A stretch of DNA of 64,000 bases from Pseudomonas chlororaphis subsp. piscium (GCF_003850345.1 NZ_CP027707.1:5766001-5830000), one strand, 5' to 3'; shown: positions 1 through 7,917, counted from the stretch's first letter. Numbers and translations are program-made. Notes: generated from the sequence alone by a model not told the origin.

Positions 1-137
1 CTCATTCAAAACCATTGGACGCGGCCCGTCATATATTTCAACGCGGTAACAAACCGACAACCCCGCAATAAAGCAGACATCTTCAGGCAAAACCCCCATG
101 CCAGCATCGGCCTCCCTGTTCCCAAGGTCGTCCGCCC

Positions 138-926
138 ATGCGCTCATTCCTGTGCTCCACCCGCCTGTGTCGTCATACCGCCCTGCTGCTGTCCCTGTCC
201 TACCTGGCGGGCTGTACCAGCACGGGGTCCGCCACTCAACCCGAGTGCGCGAAGGTCGACTATCCGATCTATGACCCCGCCGAGCCGGTCAACCGTGGCG
301 TGTTCGCCTTCAACAAGGCCGTCGACGACTACGCACTGGCACCGGTCGCCCGCGGTTACCGCCACCTGCCGGATTTCATGCAACAAGGCGTGCATAACTT
401 CGCGAGCAACTTCGGCGAACCCAAGGTCTTCATCAACGACCTGCTGCAGGGCAACCCGCAGCGCTCGGTCAACACCCTGGGGCGTTTTGCGGTCAACACC
501 ACGGTCGGCGTACTCGGCCTATTCAACGTCTCGGACCCGATCGGCATCCCGCGCCACACCGCCGACTTCGGCCAGACCTTCGGCGTGTGGGGCATCGGCA
601 ATGGCCCCATCGTCGAACTGCCGCTGCTGGGCACCGACAACAGCCGCGACTCGGTGGGCAAGATCCTCAACTTCGTGGTCTCCCCCTTCGGCGACAACAG
701 CGACACCGTGCAGACCCTGGGCACCGTCGCCCTGGTCGGTGGCGTAGTGGACGGCCGCGCCGCCCTGCTGCCGCTGACCGACAGCCTGAAAACCATGCCC
801 GACTACTACAGCGCCCTGCGCGACGTGAACGCCGAACACCGCGCCGCCTTCGTGCAGGAAGGCAAGCAAGGCGCTACTGACCCTGCCAAACATCGTTGTG
901 AAGGAGCGACCCATGATGACTTCTGA
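138..926 (+). CDS. mlaA: MlaA (VacJ) outer-membrane phospholipid-retrieval lipoprotein
   Basis: 262-residue lipoprotein of the MlaA/VacJ family, which removes misplaced phospholipids from the outer leaflet of the outer membrane and passes them to the Mla periplasmic shuttle. A signal peptide ends in the lipobox LAGC (lipidated Cys about 26). The mature part has the family hallmarks YDPAEPVNRGVFAFN, NFGEPKVFINDLLQG and DFGQTFGVWGIGNGP, and the length is normal for the family. The gene stands alone: no other Mla genes are nearby, as usual for mlaA in Pseudomonas. Its 3' end overlaps the next small gene by 14 bases. The start ATG follows a weak Shine-Dalgarno, but the signal peptide fixes it well. 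Confidence 0.93.
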   Translation: MRSFLCSTRLCRHTALLLSLSYLAGCTSTGSATQPECAKVDYPIYDPAEPVNRGVFAFNKAVDDYALAPVARGYRHLPDFMQQGVHNFASNFGEPKVFINDLLQGNPQRSVNTLGRFAVNTTVGVLGLFNVSDPIGIPRHTADFGQTFGVWGIGNGPIVELPLLGTDNSRDSVGKILNFVVSPFGDNSDTVQTLGTVALVGGVVDGRAALLPLTDSLKTMPDYYSALRDVNAEHRAAFVQEGKQGATDPAKHRCEGATHDDF

Positions 927-1185
927 AACCGACGCCCTGGTCCTGCTGCAACGCGTGGCCAAACACGGCGACGCCTCCCTGCAATGCCGCGAAGTCAGCC
1001 TGTGCCTCTCGGCCGACCAGCAACACCTGATCCTCAGCCGCTACAGCGAACACTACAGCCCCGAAGGCCTGGAATGGGTCGAGCGCCAGCACCGCATCAG
1101 CGTGAGCGAGTTGATACGGTGGGTGATCAAGCAGGGGGAACCGCAGGTGTTGGTGCGAGGGGCGGATAGTGGTCTTGCGTCGTGA
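913..1185 (+). CDS. small conserved-looking hypothetical protein, coupled to mlaA
   Basis: 90-residue protein of unknown function. I chose the ATG at 913, giving MMTSETDALVLLQRV, because GGAG lies 7 bases upstream inside the mlaA coding end. The gene overlaps mlaA by 14 bases and is probably translated with it. The protein is predicted soluble, mostly helical and charged, with no signal peptide or membrane segment. The C-terminal stretch HRISVSELIRWVIKQG could be a short helix-turn-helix-like element, but I would not call a DNA-binding role from it. Codon use matches the high-GC neighbours, which supports a real gene. Confidence 0.6.
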   Translation: MMTSETDALVLLQRVAKHGDASLQCREVSLCLSADQQHLILSRYSEHYSPEGLEWVERQHRISVSELIRWVIKQGEPQVLVRGADSGLAS

Positions 1186-1282
1186 TGCCAGCCAAGGGGT
1201 AAGGCGTTTCAGGATCGCCTGATTCAGCAACCTGATATGCGTTGTTACGTTCGAGGCCCATTCCTCAAAGAGAACGTAGCCC

Positions 1283-2752
1283 ATGGCCTTTGTCATCAGG
1301 GAAGGCGACCCTACCACCACCGGCGGCAAAGTCATTGCCGGATCGGCAACCACCTTTGTCGTGGACCAACGGGTCGCCCGCATTGCCGACCCGGTCTGGT
1401 GCCCGGTGTGCCAAACAGTAGGTTTTATCGCCGAAGGCCATCACACCTTGTTGGATACCCAGCAAGCAACGGCGGTGGAAGGCGGCCTTGTGCAGTGTGG
1501 CTGTCCGAGCGGGGCTAATCGCCTGATTGCCACCCAGAACTCGGTCATGTCCGGGGACCAGCCGACCATCCCGCTCGACAGCGATTACATCGGGCCCGCG
1601 GTGATCAATACCCAGCGCTGGGCCGACGCGATTCATAAGGGCTACCCGCAAAACGAGTTTGCCGATGCGGTGCCGCGAGATCAGGTGCGCGGCCTGAGCG
1701 TTGCTCATGGCGATATCGTGTCTCCGCCACTGTCCGTGCAGGACACGCAACACCTCGTAGAACCGGGTTTTCATATCGTGCAAACGCCGATGAGCCGGGC
1801 TGCGCTGGAGACGGTGCTGTTCGGCCAGGCCGATGAAGCTGTGCTGGAGAAATTCCGCCGGCTCAATCCTCAGCTATCAAGCCCTGCCAAACCTGGGCAA
1901 CTTGTCGTAGTCAGTCATCCCGACAACTATCAATGCACCCGTGAAGAAGCCTTGCTGATGGAGGCGGCGGAGAAGGTCAGTGCGGCCTTGGCGTCCATGA
2001 GTGATGAGGAAGCGGCCTTTATGCTCAAGCACCGGGCGCAGGTTGAATCGATACTGTCCTACGGTTCGACTGTTTTAGGTGTCAGTACGGCGGCCGTGGG
2101 CAACCATATGGACAGCTTGAAAAGAACCTTGCTGGATATCGAAGAACTCCATCAGAAGTTCTTTCTGCGGGACGGACATCTGCGTAGTGTCGAGTTCTTC
2201 AGTGAAAGGAGAAAGCTGTTTGCCCAACTGGATAGCAACCTGACCTCTATCACAAAAATGAGCATTGCCTTCCCCGATCACCCCAGCCTTAAAAGCGCCT
2301 TGGGGATTTCCAGTCGAAGTCTGGTGCATCGCTGGACCCAGGCGGGCGCGGTAGGTCAGATTCCAGGGTACGCCACGCATATTGAGGGTGTTTCCCGAGC
2401 CTCCAAGGTACTTAAGTTGGGCGGTTGGCTTGGGACAGCATTGGGCGGTGGAGCGTCTTATGTGAAGGTTCAGGACGTTTGCTCAGCGGGGAATAAGGAG
2501 GCTTGTGAGAAAGTACGGTTCACGGAGGCCGGAAGCTTTACGGGCGGGGTAGCAGGTGGAATGTTTGCGGGAATGGCATTAGGTACCGCCGCGACCGGAA
2601 CTGTTTGTGTGGCCATCGGAGTCCCTACAGGTGGCATCGGTAGCGTGGTGTGCGGCCTGATAGTCATCGGAGGGGGCTCTTATGCGGCAGGAAAACTAGG
2701 TGAAGCCGGGGGCGAGAGCATTGGAGAGTTTATATATGAGAAAGGAAAATGA
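1283..2752 (+). CDS. PAAR-domain type VI secretion effector, probable membrane-acting toxin
   Basis: 489 residues. The first ~85 form a PAAR domain (IREGDPTTTGGKVIAGS, then Cys/His-rich turns CPVC, GHHTLL and QCGC), the metal-binding cap of the VgrG spike in type VI secretion. Residues ~165-212 resemble a LysM unit (LFGQADEAVLEKFRRLNPQ then PGQLVVVS). A helical middle leads into a C-terminal region, about 385-480, very rich in Gly/Ala and hydrophobic residues (GGVAGGMFAGMALGTAATG), as in pore-forming or membrane-inserting toxins. The next gene overlaps by 4 bases and encodes a membrane protein, the expected immunity partner. GC content drops visibly from about 2,450 onward, suggesting an exchanged toxin tip. 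PAAR call strong; pore-forming activity inferred. Confidence 0.82.
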   Translation: MAFVIREGDPTTTGGKVIAGSATTFVVDQRVARIADPVWCPVCQTVGFIAEGHHTLLDTQQATAVEGGLVQCGCPSGANRLIATQNSVMSGDQPTIPLDSDYIGPAVINTQRWADAIHKGYPQNEFADAVPRDQVRGLSVAHGDIVSPPLSVQDTQHLVEPGFHIVQTPMSRAALETVLFGQADEAVLEKFRRLNPQLSSPAKPGQLVVVSHPDNYQCTREEALLMEAAEKVSAALASMSDEEAAFMLKHRAQVESILSYGSTVLGVSTAAVGNHMDSLKRTLLDIEELHQKFFLRDGHLRSVEFFSERRKLFAQLDSNLTSITKMSIAFPDHPSLKSALGISSRSLVHRWTQAGAVGQIPGYATHIEGVSRASKVLKLGGWLGTALGGGASYVKVQDVCSAGNKEACEKVRFTEAGSFTGGVAGGMFAGMALGTAATGTVCVAIGVPTGGIGSVVCGLIVIGGGSYAAGKLGEAGGESIGEFIYEKGK

Positions 2753-3144
2753 ACCTGATTAGCTCCCCACATGATTTTTTTGTTGTTTTATGCGTCCTGA
2801 CTTTTCTTGGAATATTCAGCATGGGTGGCATCTATCTCTATTGGGGGTACACCCGCATGGAGGAAATACTTGGCCACGTTAAAAACTGCAAGGCAATAAC
2901 CGGGAGCAGGTTCTATCTTCACATGGGTCCTTGGGGAAGGCTTGTAATGGTCGGCATGGTGGCAGGTTTTTTAGCTCGCCCGACTTCCTACATTAAAAAA
3001 GGCATATTGGACGCCAACGAGATAGATACTTTCCCACAGCCACTTAAAAGAAGGCTCATCATTTCGCACTATATTGTATGGGGGGTTGGGGGAGGCATGC
3101 TGTTGTCGGTTAGTGCAATGAAATTAATTGAGCGCTTCACCTGA
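2749..3144 (+). CDS. predicted membrane immunity protein for the PAAR effector
   Basis: 131-residue membrane protein that overlaps the effector stop by ATGA, so the two are translationally coupled. Hydrophobic segments lie at about residues 9-34, 64-77 and 107-127; the loops are basic. I recognise no named family. The role is inferred from position (directly 3' of a polymorphic T6SS effector), from membrane topology matching a membrane-directed toxin, and from a lower GC content than the flanking genes, as is usual for toxin-immunity pairs. A strong terminator follows immediately. Confidence 0.65.
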   Translation: MNLISSPHDFFVVLCVLTFLGIFSMGGIYLYWGYTRMEEILGHVKNCKAITGSRFYLHMGPWGRLVMVGMVAGFLARPTSYIKKGILDANEIDTFPQPLKRRLIISHYIVWGVGGGMLLSVSAMKLIERFT

Positions 3145-3147
3145 ATA

Positions 3148-3174
3148 CAAAAAGGCCCTTTAAGGGCCTTTTTT
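3148..3174 (+). terminator. intrinsic terminator after the effector-immunity pair
   Basis: AAAGGCCC / GGGCCTTT stem with a short loop followed by a T-run, four bases after the stop codon of the immunity gene. The A-run on the 5' side means it could also work in the other orientation. Confidence 0.85.
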
Positions 3175-3370
3175 GCATCCTGCCTTCCCTCTCATATAGC
3201 AGCCAGAATTCCCTTCGGTATCCTCATAACGTTGTTGTGCCACTCATGAGGCTTCCATCTGCGCTTGAAGGAAACCAACAAGCGCGGTTGGCATTACGCG
3301 TTTGCTTTGGCATAAAGGCCCACCAGTAGGGCCTTCATTCAGGACTTACATCCAGGCGACGATGATCACA

Positions 3371-3643
3371 TCAGGGCCGGCGACCGCCCGCTACCGGCCA
3401 CTCGCCAAGGCACAGATCATCCACAATCGCCTTGCCCATCTCGCTGAAGTAATGGGCGGCCCAGGCATAGCGATCGTCCCGCTCTAGAGCGGCATCCTGG
3501 GCCAGATACTTGGCATGAAACAGCAATTGCGATACGTGTTCCAAGGCCTCGCGCAGCGGTACATCTGGATTAACCCGGAACAACGGATGCTGGGCCTCGC
3601 CGCAAGGAGCAAAGGTGACGGTACCAAGGGTCTTAATAGTCAT
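3371..3643 (-). CDS. DUF3077 family protein
   Basis: 90-residue soluble protein with the look of the Pseudomonas DUF3077 family (FRVNPDVPLREALEHVSQLL, then HYFSEMGKAIVDDL). Function unknown. The start at 3643 is set by a perfect GGAGGT 8 bases upstream; longer in-frame extensions lack a ribosome site. Its ATG overlaps the stop of a 23-codon leader ORF (ATGA), so translation is probably coupled to that ORF. The leader upstream can fold strongly (see 3763-3838), suggesting post-transcriptional control. Family members often occur in several copies per genome, each behind a similar leader; that is from memory and not checked. Confidence 0.72.
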   Translation of the reverse strand: MTIKTLGTVTFAPCGEAQHPLFRVNPDVPLREALEHVSQLLFHAKYLAQDAALERDDRYAWAAHYFSEMGKAIVDDLCLGEWPVAGGRRP

Positions 3644-3711
3644 TGCGCACCTCCGGCTTGGGCCTTGGTGCAAAGGGTGGCGGGGTGAAGATACTGAGTC
3701 AAAACGTCCAT
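3640..3711 (-). CDS. 23-codon leader ORF upstream of the DUF3077 gene
   Basis: Short ORF starting MDVLTQYLHP with AGGAG 9 bases before its ATG (3711) and ending in a 4-base ATGA overlap with the DUF3077 start. An in-frame longer version would begin at 3840, but it would run through the folded leader and has no ribosome site, so I prefer the short form. Likely a coupling or leader peptide whose translation exposes the downstream start. No function can be read from the peptide itself. Confidence 0.5.
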   Translation of the reverse strand: MDVLTQYLHPATLCTKAQAGGAQ

Positions 3712-3762
3712 GGAACTCACTCCTATTTGAGTGCTACCACGTTCGTTCTCAGGCGAAAGGGT

Positions 3763-3838
3763 GGCAGCTGTGCGCAGGCTGAGAAACCGGGACAATAGGA
3801 AACCCGGCAGGTCCGAAGACCTCCCGCGCACAGCCGCC
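3763..3838 (-). ncRNA. structured leader RNA with a UUCG hairpin
   Basis: Read on the minus strand, a 13-bp closing stem (GGCGGCTGTGCGC with GCGCACAGCTGCC, one G-U pair) encloses two hairpins: AGGTC-TTCG-GACCT with a perfect UUCG tetraloop (3809-3822), and CCGGG / CCCGG (3787-3807). This three-way-junction layout lies ~50 bases upstream of the leader ORF start. It could be a regulatory leader of the DUF3077 gene or a separate small RNA. I cannot match it to a named RNA family. Confidence 0.5.
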
Positions 3839-4010
3839 ATAACAAGGTGTGCGAGCGCAAAAAAGCGCCAGCAGTCTAATGCATGGTGGCGCCTGTGCGC
3901 CTATTGTTTCCACGGGTTCTCAGGCCCGATCGCTGGATTGGCAGCGACGAAAACAGGATAGGTCCTGATAAAAAAATCACAAGACACGCATTTAGACCAA
4001 AGATTTCAGT

Positions 4011-4083
4011 AGAGCCCCCCGATGTCGGGAGTTCAAATCGGTCGTGGCCAGCTGACTCAGCGCGCCTGTTGGTCGGGGGCTCT
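4011..4083. repeat. GC-rich inverted repeat at the 3' end of the NYN gene, with a tRNA-like scrap
   Basis: AGAGCCCCCCGA (4011-4022) and TCGGGGGCTCT (4073-4083) are inverted copies about 50 bases apart, bracketing the stop codon of the NYN gene. Between them is GTCGGGAGTTCAAATC and, 9 bases on, GGCCA, which resemble the T-arm and CCA end of a tRNA, but the T-stem does not pair. It may be a terminator, a tRNA remnant or an old attachment site; the evidence does not decide. Confidence 0.3.
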
Positions 4084-4884
4084 ATTTTTGTTGCGCACGT
4101 ACAACACGGCCCCGCCGGTGGGCGAGCCGCCACGGGTATCCAGGTCAAACCATTTGCTCTGGCTGCGGATCAGGCCACTGAGTTTGGTGTGGCCGTACAG
4201 CCGAGAGTCGAATGCGGGACGCACCTTGCTGATGGTGGTACCCAACATGGCCAAGGGTGCCCAGCCGTCCTCTTCGGCGATGTCATCGAGGATCTTGGCG
4301 ATGAACTCCACCGGCACTTTCGCCGGACTGCTGGAAGATGAAGCGGTTGGTTGTTTGCCCGCCTCTTCGATGGGGCTGGAAGTAGCTTGGGTCTTGTCGC
4401 CCTGAGCGGCGGGCTCAGTGGCGTCCTGGGGACGGAGAATTTCGGTGTAGATAAACTTGTCGCAGGCCTTGACGAAGGGCTCTGGCGTTTTCGCTTCACC
4501 GAAGCCGTATACCGTCATGCCCTCTTCGCGCAGGCGCCCGGCCAGGCGGGTGAAGTCACTGTCGCTGGACACCAGGCAGAAGCCGTCGAAACGCCGGGTA
4601 TAAAGCAGGTCCATGGCATCGATGATCAACGAGCTATCGGTTGCGTTCTTGCCCTTGGTGTAGGCGAACTGCTGGATGGGCTGGATCGAATGCTCCAGCA
4701 TCAGCTTCTTCCACCCGCCCAATTGCGGCCCGGTCCAGTCACCGTACATGCGCTTCACACTGGCAATGCCGTACTTGGCGATCTCCTCGAACAATGCCTC
4801 GACAATTGACGCCTGGGCGTTGTCGGCATCGATAAGCACGGCGAGGTGTTTTTGCTGGTTCGAGTGCGTGGACTTGATGGCCAT
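4057..4884 (-). CDS. NYN/PIN-like ribonuclease domain protein with C-terminal OST-HTH (LOTUS) domain
   Basis: 275 residues. Residues ~10-150 form a NYN (PIN-like) domain with its acidic metal site: LAVLIDADN (Asp19, Asn22), KNATDSSLIIDAMDLL (Asp83) and FCLVSSDSDFTRLAGRL (Asp108 and Asp110). A low-complexity Ser/Thr/Ala linker follows, then an OST-HTH/LOTUS-like RNA-binding domain at about 188-268 ending in GGAVLYVRNK. The family (LabA-like, DUF88) is predicted to cut or bind RNA; substrates in bacteria are mostly unknown. All catalytic acids are present, so an active nuclease is plausible. The gene is monocistronic, with an inverted repeat over its stop. Confidence 0.82.
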   Translation of the reverse strand: MAIKSTHSNQQKHLAVLIDADNAQASIVEALFEEIAKYGIASVKRMYGDWTGPQLGGWKKLMLEHSIQPIQQFAYTKGKNATDSSLIIDAMDLLYTRRFDGFCLVSSDSDFTRLAGRLREEGMTVYGFGEAKTPEPFVKACDKFIYTEILRPQDATEPAAQGDKTQATSSPIEEAGKQPTASSSSSPAKVPVEFIAKILDDIAEEDGWAPLAMLGTTISKVRPAFDSRLYGHTKLSGLIRSQSKWFDLDTRGGSPTGGAVLYVRNKNRAPDQQAR

Positions 4885-5077
4885 GGTTCATCCTTGTGGG
4901 CTAGCGACTGGAGTAGAACGTCTTCCTTAACGAGCAAAGCCTGGGATGCAACGACCTGGAAGGGCCGTTAGCAATGGACTGGGGATAAAAGCTACTATTT
5001 TGCCATCGCATCGTCCACCGCCAGCTAGCCGGGCATTCCCTTACACTCGCCCACTGCCCATTTAAAGAGCCCTGAAG

Positions 5078-5635
5078 ATGACCAAAGGCGTTTGCATCAT
5101 CGAGTGCGTCTGTGAAGACGATCCCGGATCAGAGGGAAAGGTCCTCAAAGAAATATTCAACCTGATGCAGGTCAAATCCAAATTGATCCGTGTGAAGTCG
5201 ATTAAGCAGCTTCTCAAGGCCCTGACTCAGACTGAAATGACCCACGTGCATATAGCGACCCATGGCGCAGTGACGAAAAAAAAGCGCTTCGCAGGATGGT
5301 GGACACATGATGGAGAGGGCTCGCATGCGAAGCTGCGAGAGAGTTCCATATCGCTGAAAGGCACCACTATCGTCAGCACCGCCTGCCAGTCAGGCTCACA
5401 ACCTTTTGCCAGGCTCCTCACCAAAGAGCTTGGCTGCAAAAACTATATAGCCCCAACAGGCTCACCCAGCTTTTATAACGCAGCCTTGTTCGCACACATC
5501 TACTATCACAAGCTTTTCAAGACCAAGAAGTCCGTACAAAAGGCATTTGATTCTTATGCTGGCCGCTACAGAAACCCACATGGATTCACTTTGTTCAAAA
5601 GCTCCAGCAAGTCGCCCAAAAAGAAGAAGCACTGA
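5078..5635 (+). CDS. small CHAT/caspase-like protein with His-Cys dyad
   Basis: 185 residues. The sequence carries THVHIATHGA (His62-Gly63) and TTIVSTACQSG (Cys103), the spacing and context of the His-Cys dyad of CHAT/caspase-like (clan CD) proteases, followed by a Phe/Tyr-rich helix and a Lys-rich tail (SPKKKKH). It is much shorter than usual CHAT proteins and has no fused TPR, NTPase or effector domain, so it looks like a bare protease-fold domain. Neighbours are unrelated: a NYN gene divergently upstream and a phosphatase downstream on the same strand. AAAGAG ~10 bases before the ATG fits as the ribosome site. Substrate and role unknown; defence or toxin-like roles are possible by analogy only. 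Confidence 0.55.
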   Translation: MTKGVCIIECVCEDDPGSEGKVLKEIFNLMQVKSKLIRVKSIKQLLKALTQTEMTHVHIATHGAVTKKKRFAGWWTHDGEGSHAKLRESSISLKGTTIVSTACQSGSQPFARLLTKELGCKNYIAPTGSPSFYNAALFAHIYYHKLFKTKKSVQKAFDSYAGRYRNPHGFTLFKSSSKSPKKKKH

Positions 5636-5738
5636 AGCCCCGAGCGAGGATAAGTACTCCTCTTTCGTCTCGTACTGACAAAACTTCTACATCCTCCGCT
5701 ATATGATCCCGACTCAATTTTTTCCGAAACCTTAACGC

Positions 5739-7679
5739 ATGCAATCAGCGCCTCCAGCGACACTCACGTCTCCCCCTGTGCTGGCCGGCCCCCTGCTACG
5801 CCGCCTGGAACCCACGCGGCTGGTGTTGTGGCTGGTGGGTTCCCGTGCGCTGGAGCTAACGTTGCGTTTGCAGGCAAGCAGCGAGGCGAAAAGCCGTGAC
5901 TACCCGCTCACCGCCGAGCAGTGCCAGGTGATCCCGGTAGGCCAACACGCCTTTATCCACCTGATCGACCTGCCGCTGGACAATGCTCTCCCCTGCGATG
6001 TGCCCATCGACTACGACGTGCTGATCGCCAATGCCGATGGCTCCCGTTCAGGCATGGCCGAGTGGGCGCCGCATCTGCTTTATGGGCAAAAACGCCAGCC
6101 GGATTTCGTCCTACACAGCCGCATCCAGCAATTGGTCCACGGCTCGTGCCGCAAGCCCCATCATTCGGCGGACGAGGGTTTGCTCTGTGTCGATCGCCTG
6201 CTGGCGGAAACACCCGATCCGCTGCAACGCCCTGCCCTTTTGCTAATGACCGGCGACCAGGTCTACGCCGACGACGTAGCCGGGCCGATGCTGCGGGCGA
6301 TTCATGCATTGATCGAGCGCCTGGGTTTGTTCGGCGAGCATCTGGAAGGCGCGGTGGTAAGCGACAGCGCCGCGCTTTACCGGCACCGCGCCAGCTATTA
6401 CCAACGCGCCGAATTGCTGCCGGCGCTGAAAAGCAACGAGACCCTGCGCGAGCGTTTCTTCGGCGGGGTGAAAAAGCCAATCTTCACCAGCAGCAGTGCC
6501 GACAATCATTTGGTGACCTTCGCCGAGGTCATGGCCATGTACCTGCTGGTCTGGTCACCGGTGCCCTGGGGTCTGATCGATCCGCGACCGCCACAGCTCG
6601 CTGCCAAGGAGCAACAGCGCTACCAGCGCGAGCAACTGCGGATCGAGGCTTTCGCCAAAGGCCTGGGTGGTGTGGCGCGGGTATTCGCCCACCTGCCAAG
6701 CCTGATGATCTTCGACGACCACGACATCACCGATGACTGGAACCTCAGCGCCCAGTGGGAAGAAACCGCCTACGGCCACCCGTTTTCCAAACGCATCATC
6801 GGCAATGCGCTGATCGCCTACATGCTGTGCCAGGGTTGGGGCAACAACCCGGATGCCTTCGCCACGCCGCTGCAACACACCCGCGCCCTGAGCGCCGAGG
6901 CCCAAGGCGATGCGCTCTACCTGGACAGCGCCACCCAGGACACCTTGATCGACGAGTTGCTGCGTTTCCAGCAATGGCAATACACCCTGCCCACCACCCC
7001 GACGCTGGTGGTGCTGGACACCCGCACCCGGCGCTGGCGCAGCGAGTTCAACCTGGCGCAGCCCTCGGGCCTGCTCGACTGGGAAGCCCTGAGCGAACTG
7101 CAACATGAACTGCTGGATCACCCGTCGGCGATCATCGTCTCCCCAGCGCCGGTGTTCGGCGTCAAGCTGATCGAGACGGTGCAGAAGGTCTTCAGCTGGT
7201 GCGGTCACCCGCTGCTGGTGGACGCGGAAAACTGGATGGCCCACCGCGGCGCGGCCCAGGTCATCCTCAATATCTTCCGCCACTCGCGCACCCCGGGTAA
7301 CTACGTGATCCTCTCCGGCGATGTGCATTATTCCTTCGTCTACGAAGTGCTGATCCGCCACCGCAAGGGCGGCCCGAAAATCTGGCAGATCACCAGCAGC
7401 GGCATCAAGAACGAATTCCCAGCGACCCTGCTGGAATGGTTCGACCGTCTCAATCGCTGGCTATATTCACCGCGCTCCCCCTTGAACTGGTTCACCCGCC
7501 GCCGGCTGATGCGAGTGGTGCCCTACAGCCCCGAACATCGCGAGGCCGGCGAACGGCTGTGGAACTCGGCGGGCATTGGCCAGGTGTTCTTCAACGACCA
7601 AGGCCAGCCCCGGGAGATCTACCAACACAACGCCAATGGCGCGCCGAAAACCCGGATGCTGGCGCCGGATGAAGACTGA
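5739..7679 (+). CDS. PhoD-like metallophosphatase family protein
   Basis: 646 residues of the PhoD/alkaline phosphatase D-like metallophosphoesterase group. The metal-binding motifs are LLMTGDQVYADD, MIFDDHDITDDWN and VILSGDVHYSFVYEV, in the expected order. Unlike true secreted PhoD there is no Tat or Sec signal at the N-terminus (MQSAPPATLTSPPVLAG), so the protein is probably cytoplasmic; such long signal-less members are common in Pseudomonas. The N-terminal ~200 residues likely form the beta-sandwich that precedes the catalytic domain. The substrate cannot be told from sequence. The ATG at 5739 has no clear ribosome site. Confidence 0.8.
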   Translation: MQSAPPATLTSPPVLAGPLLRRLEPTRLVLWLVGSRALELTLRLQASSEAKSRDYPLTAEQCQVIPVGQHAFIHLIDLPLDNALPCDVPIDYDVLIANADGSRSGMAEWAPHLLYGQKRQPDFVLHSRIQQLVHGSCRKPHHSADEGLLCVDRLLAETPDPLQRPALLLMTGDQVYADDVAGPMLRAIHALIERLGLFGEHLEGAVVSDSAALYRHRASYYQRAELLPALKSNETLRERFFGGVKKPIFTSSSADNHLVTFAEVMAMYLLVWSPVPWGLIDPRPPQLAAKEQQRYQREQLRIEAFAKGLGGVARVFAHLPSLMIFDDHDITDDWNLSAQWEETAYGHPFSKRIIGNALIAYMLCQGWGNNPDAFATPLQHTRALSAEAQGDALYLDSATQDTLIDELLRFQQWQYTLPTTPTLVVLDTRTRRWRSEFNLAQPSGLLDWEALSELQHELLDHPSAIIVSPAPVFGVKLIETVQKVFSWCGHPLLVDAENWMAHRGAAQVILNIFRHSRTPGNYVILSGDVHYSFVYEVLIRHRKGGPKIWQITSSGIKNEFPATLLEWFDRLNRWLYSPRSPLNWFTRRRLMRVVPYSPEHREAGERLWNSAGIGQVFFNDQGQPREIYQHNANGAPKTRMLAPDED

Positions 7680-7692
7680 ACAACGAAGTCAT

Positions 7693-7917
7693 TCAGACGT
7701 GTTCTGGTTCAGTTGGCTGCCCCCTGTCCATCATAAAGTCCTCACTCACAGAAGCCTGATCGAACCAGCTATCCCAAGCCTCTCCAACCGGGGCGATGAT
7801 CCGGCTACGCCCTATGGCGATAATTTCCACTTGCGTGACATCGTCAGGAAACGTCAGGGCCTGGGGCAGGTGAATAGTCTGGCCACCGCTGCTCTTGAAA
7901 AGTGATCCTTGCGCCAT
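7693..7917 (-). CDS. vapB: VapB/VagC-type antitoxin without an adjacent toxin
   Basis: 74 residues matching the VagC/VapB antitoxin family: an N-terminal AbrB/SpoVT-like DNA-binding half (LFKSSGGQTIHLPQAL, VEIIAIGRSRIIAPVG) and the toxin-wrapping tail WDSWFDQASVSEDFM. The partner vapC PIN-domain toxin would normally overlap or directly follow the stop, but only 13 bases separate this stop from the convergent phosphatase gene, and no PIN gene is on the other side. It is therefore an orphan antitoxin, either a remnant of a lost pair or a stand-alone repressor/anti-addiction protein. Confidence 0.8.
   Translation of the reverse strand: MAQGSLFKSSGGQTIHLPQALTFPDDVTQVEIIAIGRSRIIAPVGEAWDSWFDQASVSEDFMMDRGQPTEPEHV

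Noticed and set aside
4018..4050. Possible tRNA gene
   Set aside because: Only T-arm-like and CCA-like scraps; no D-arm, anticodon arm or pairing acceptor stem, and it overlaps the NYN coding end.
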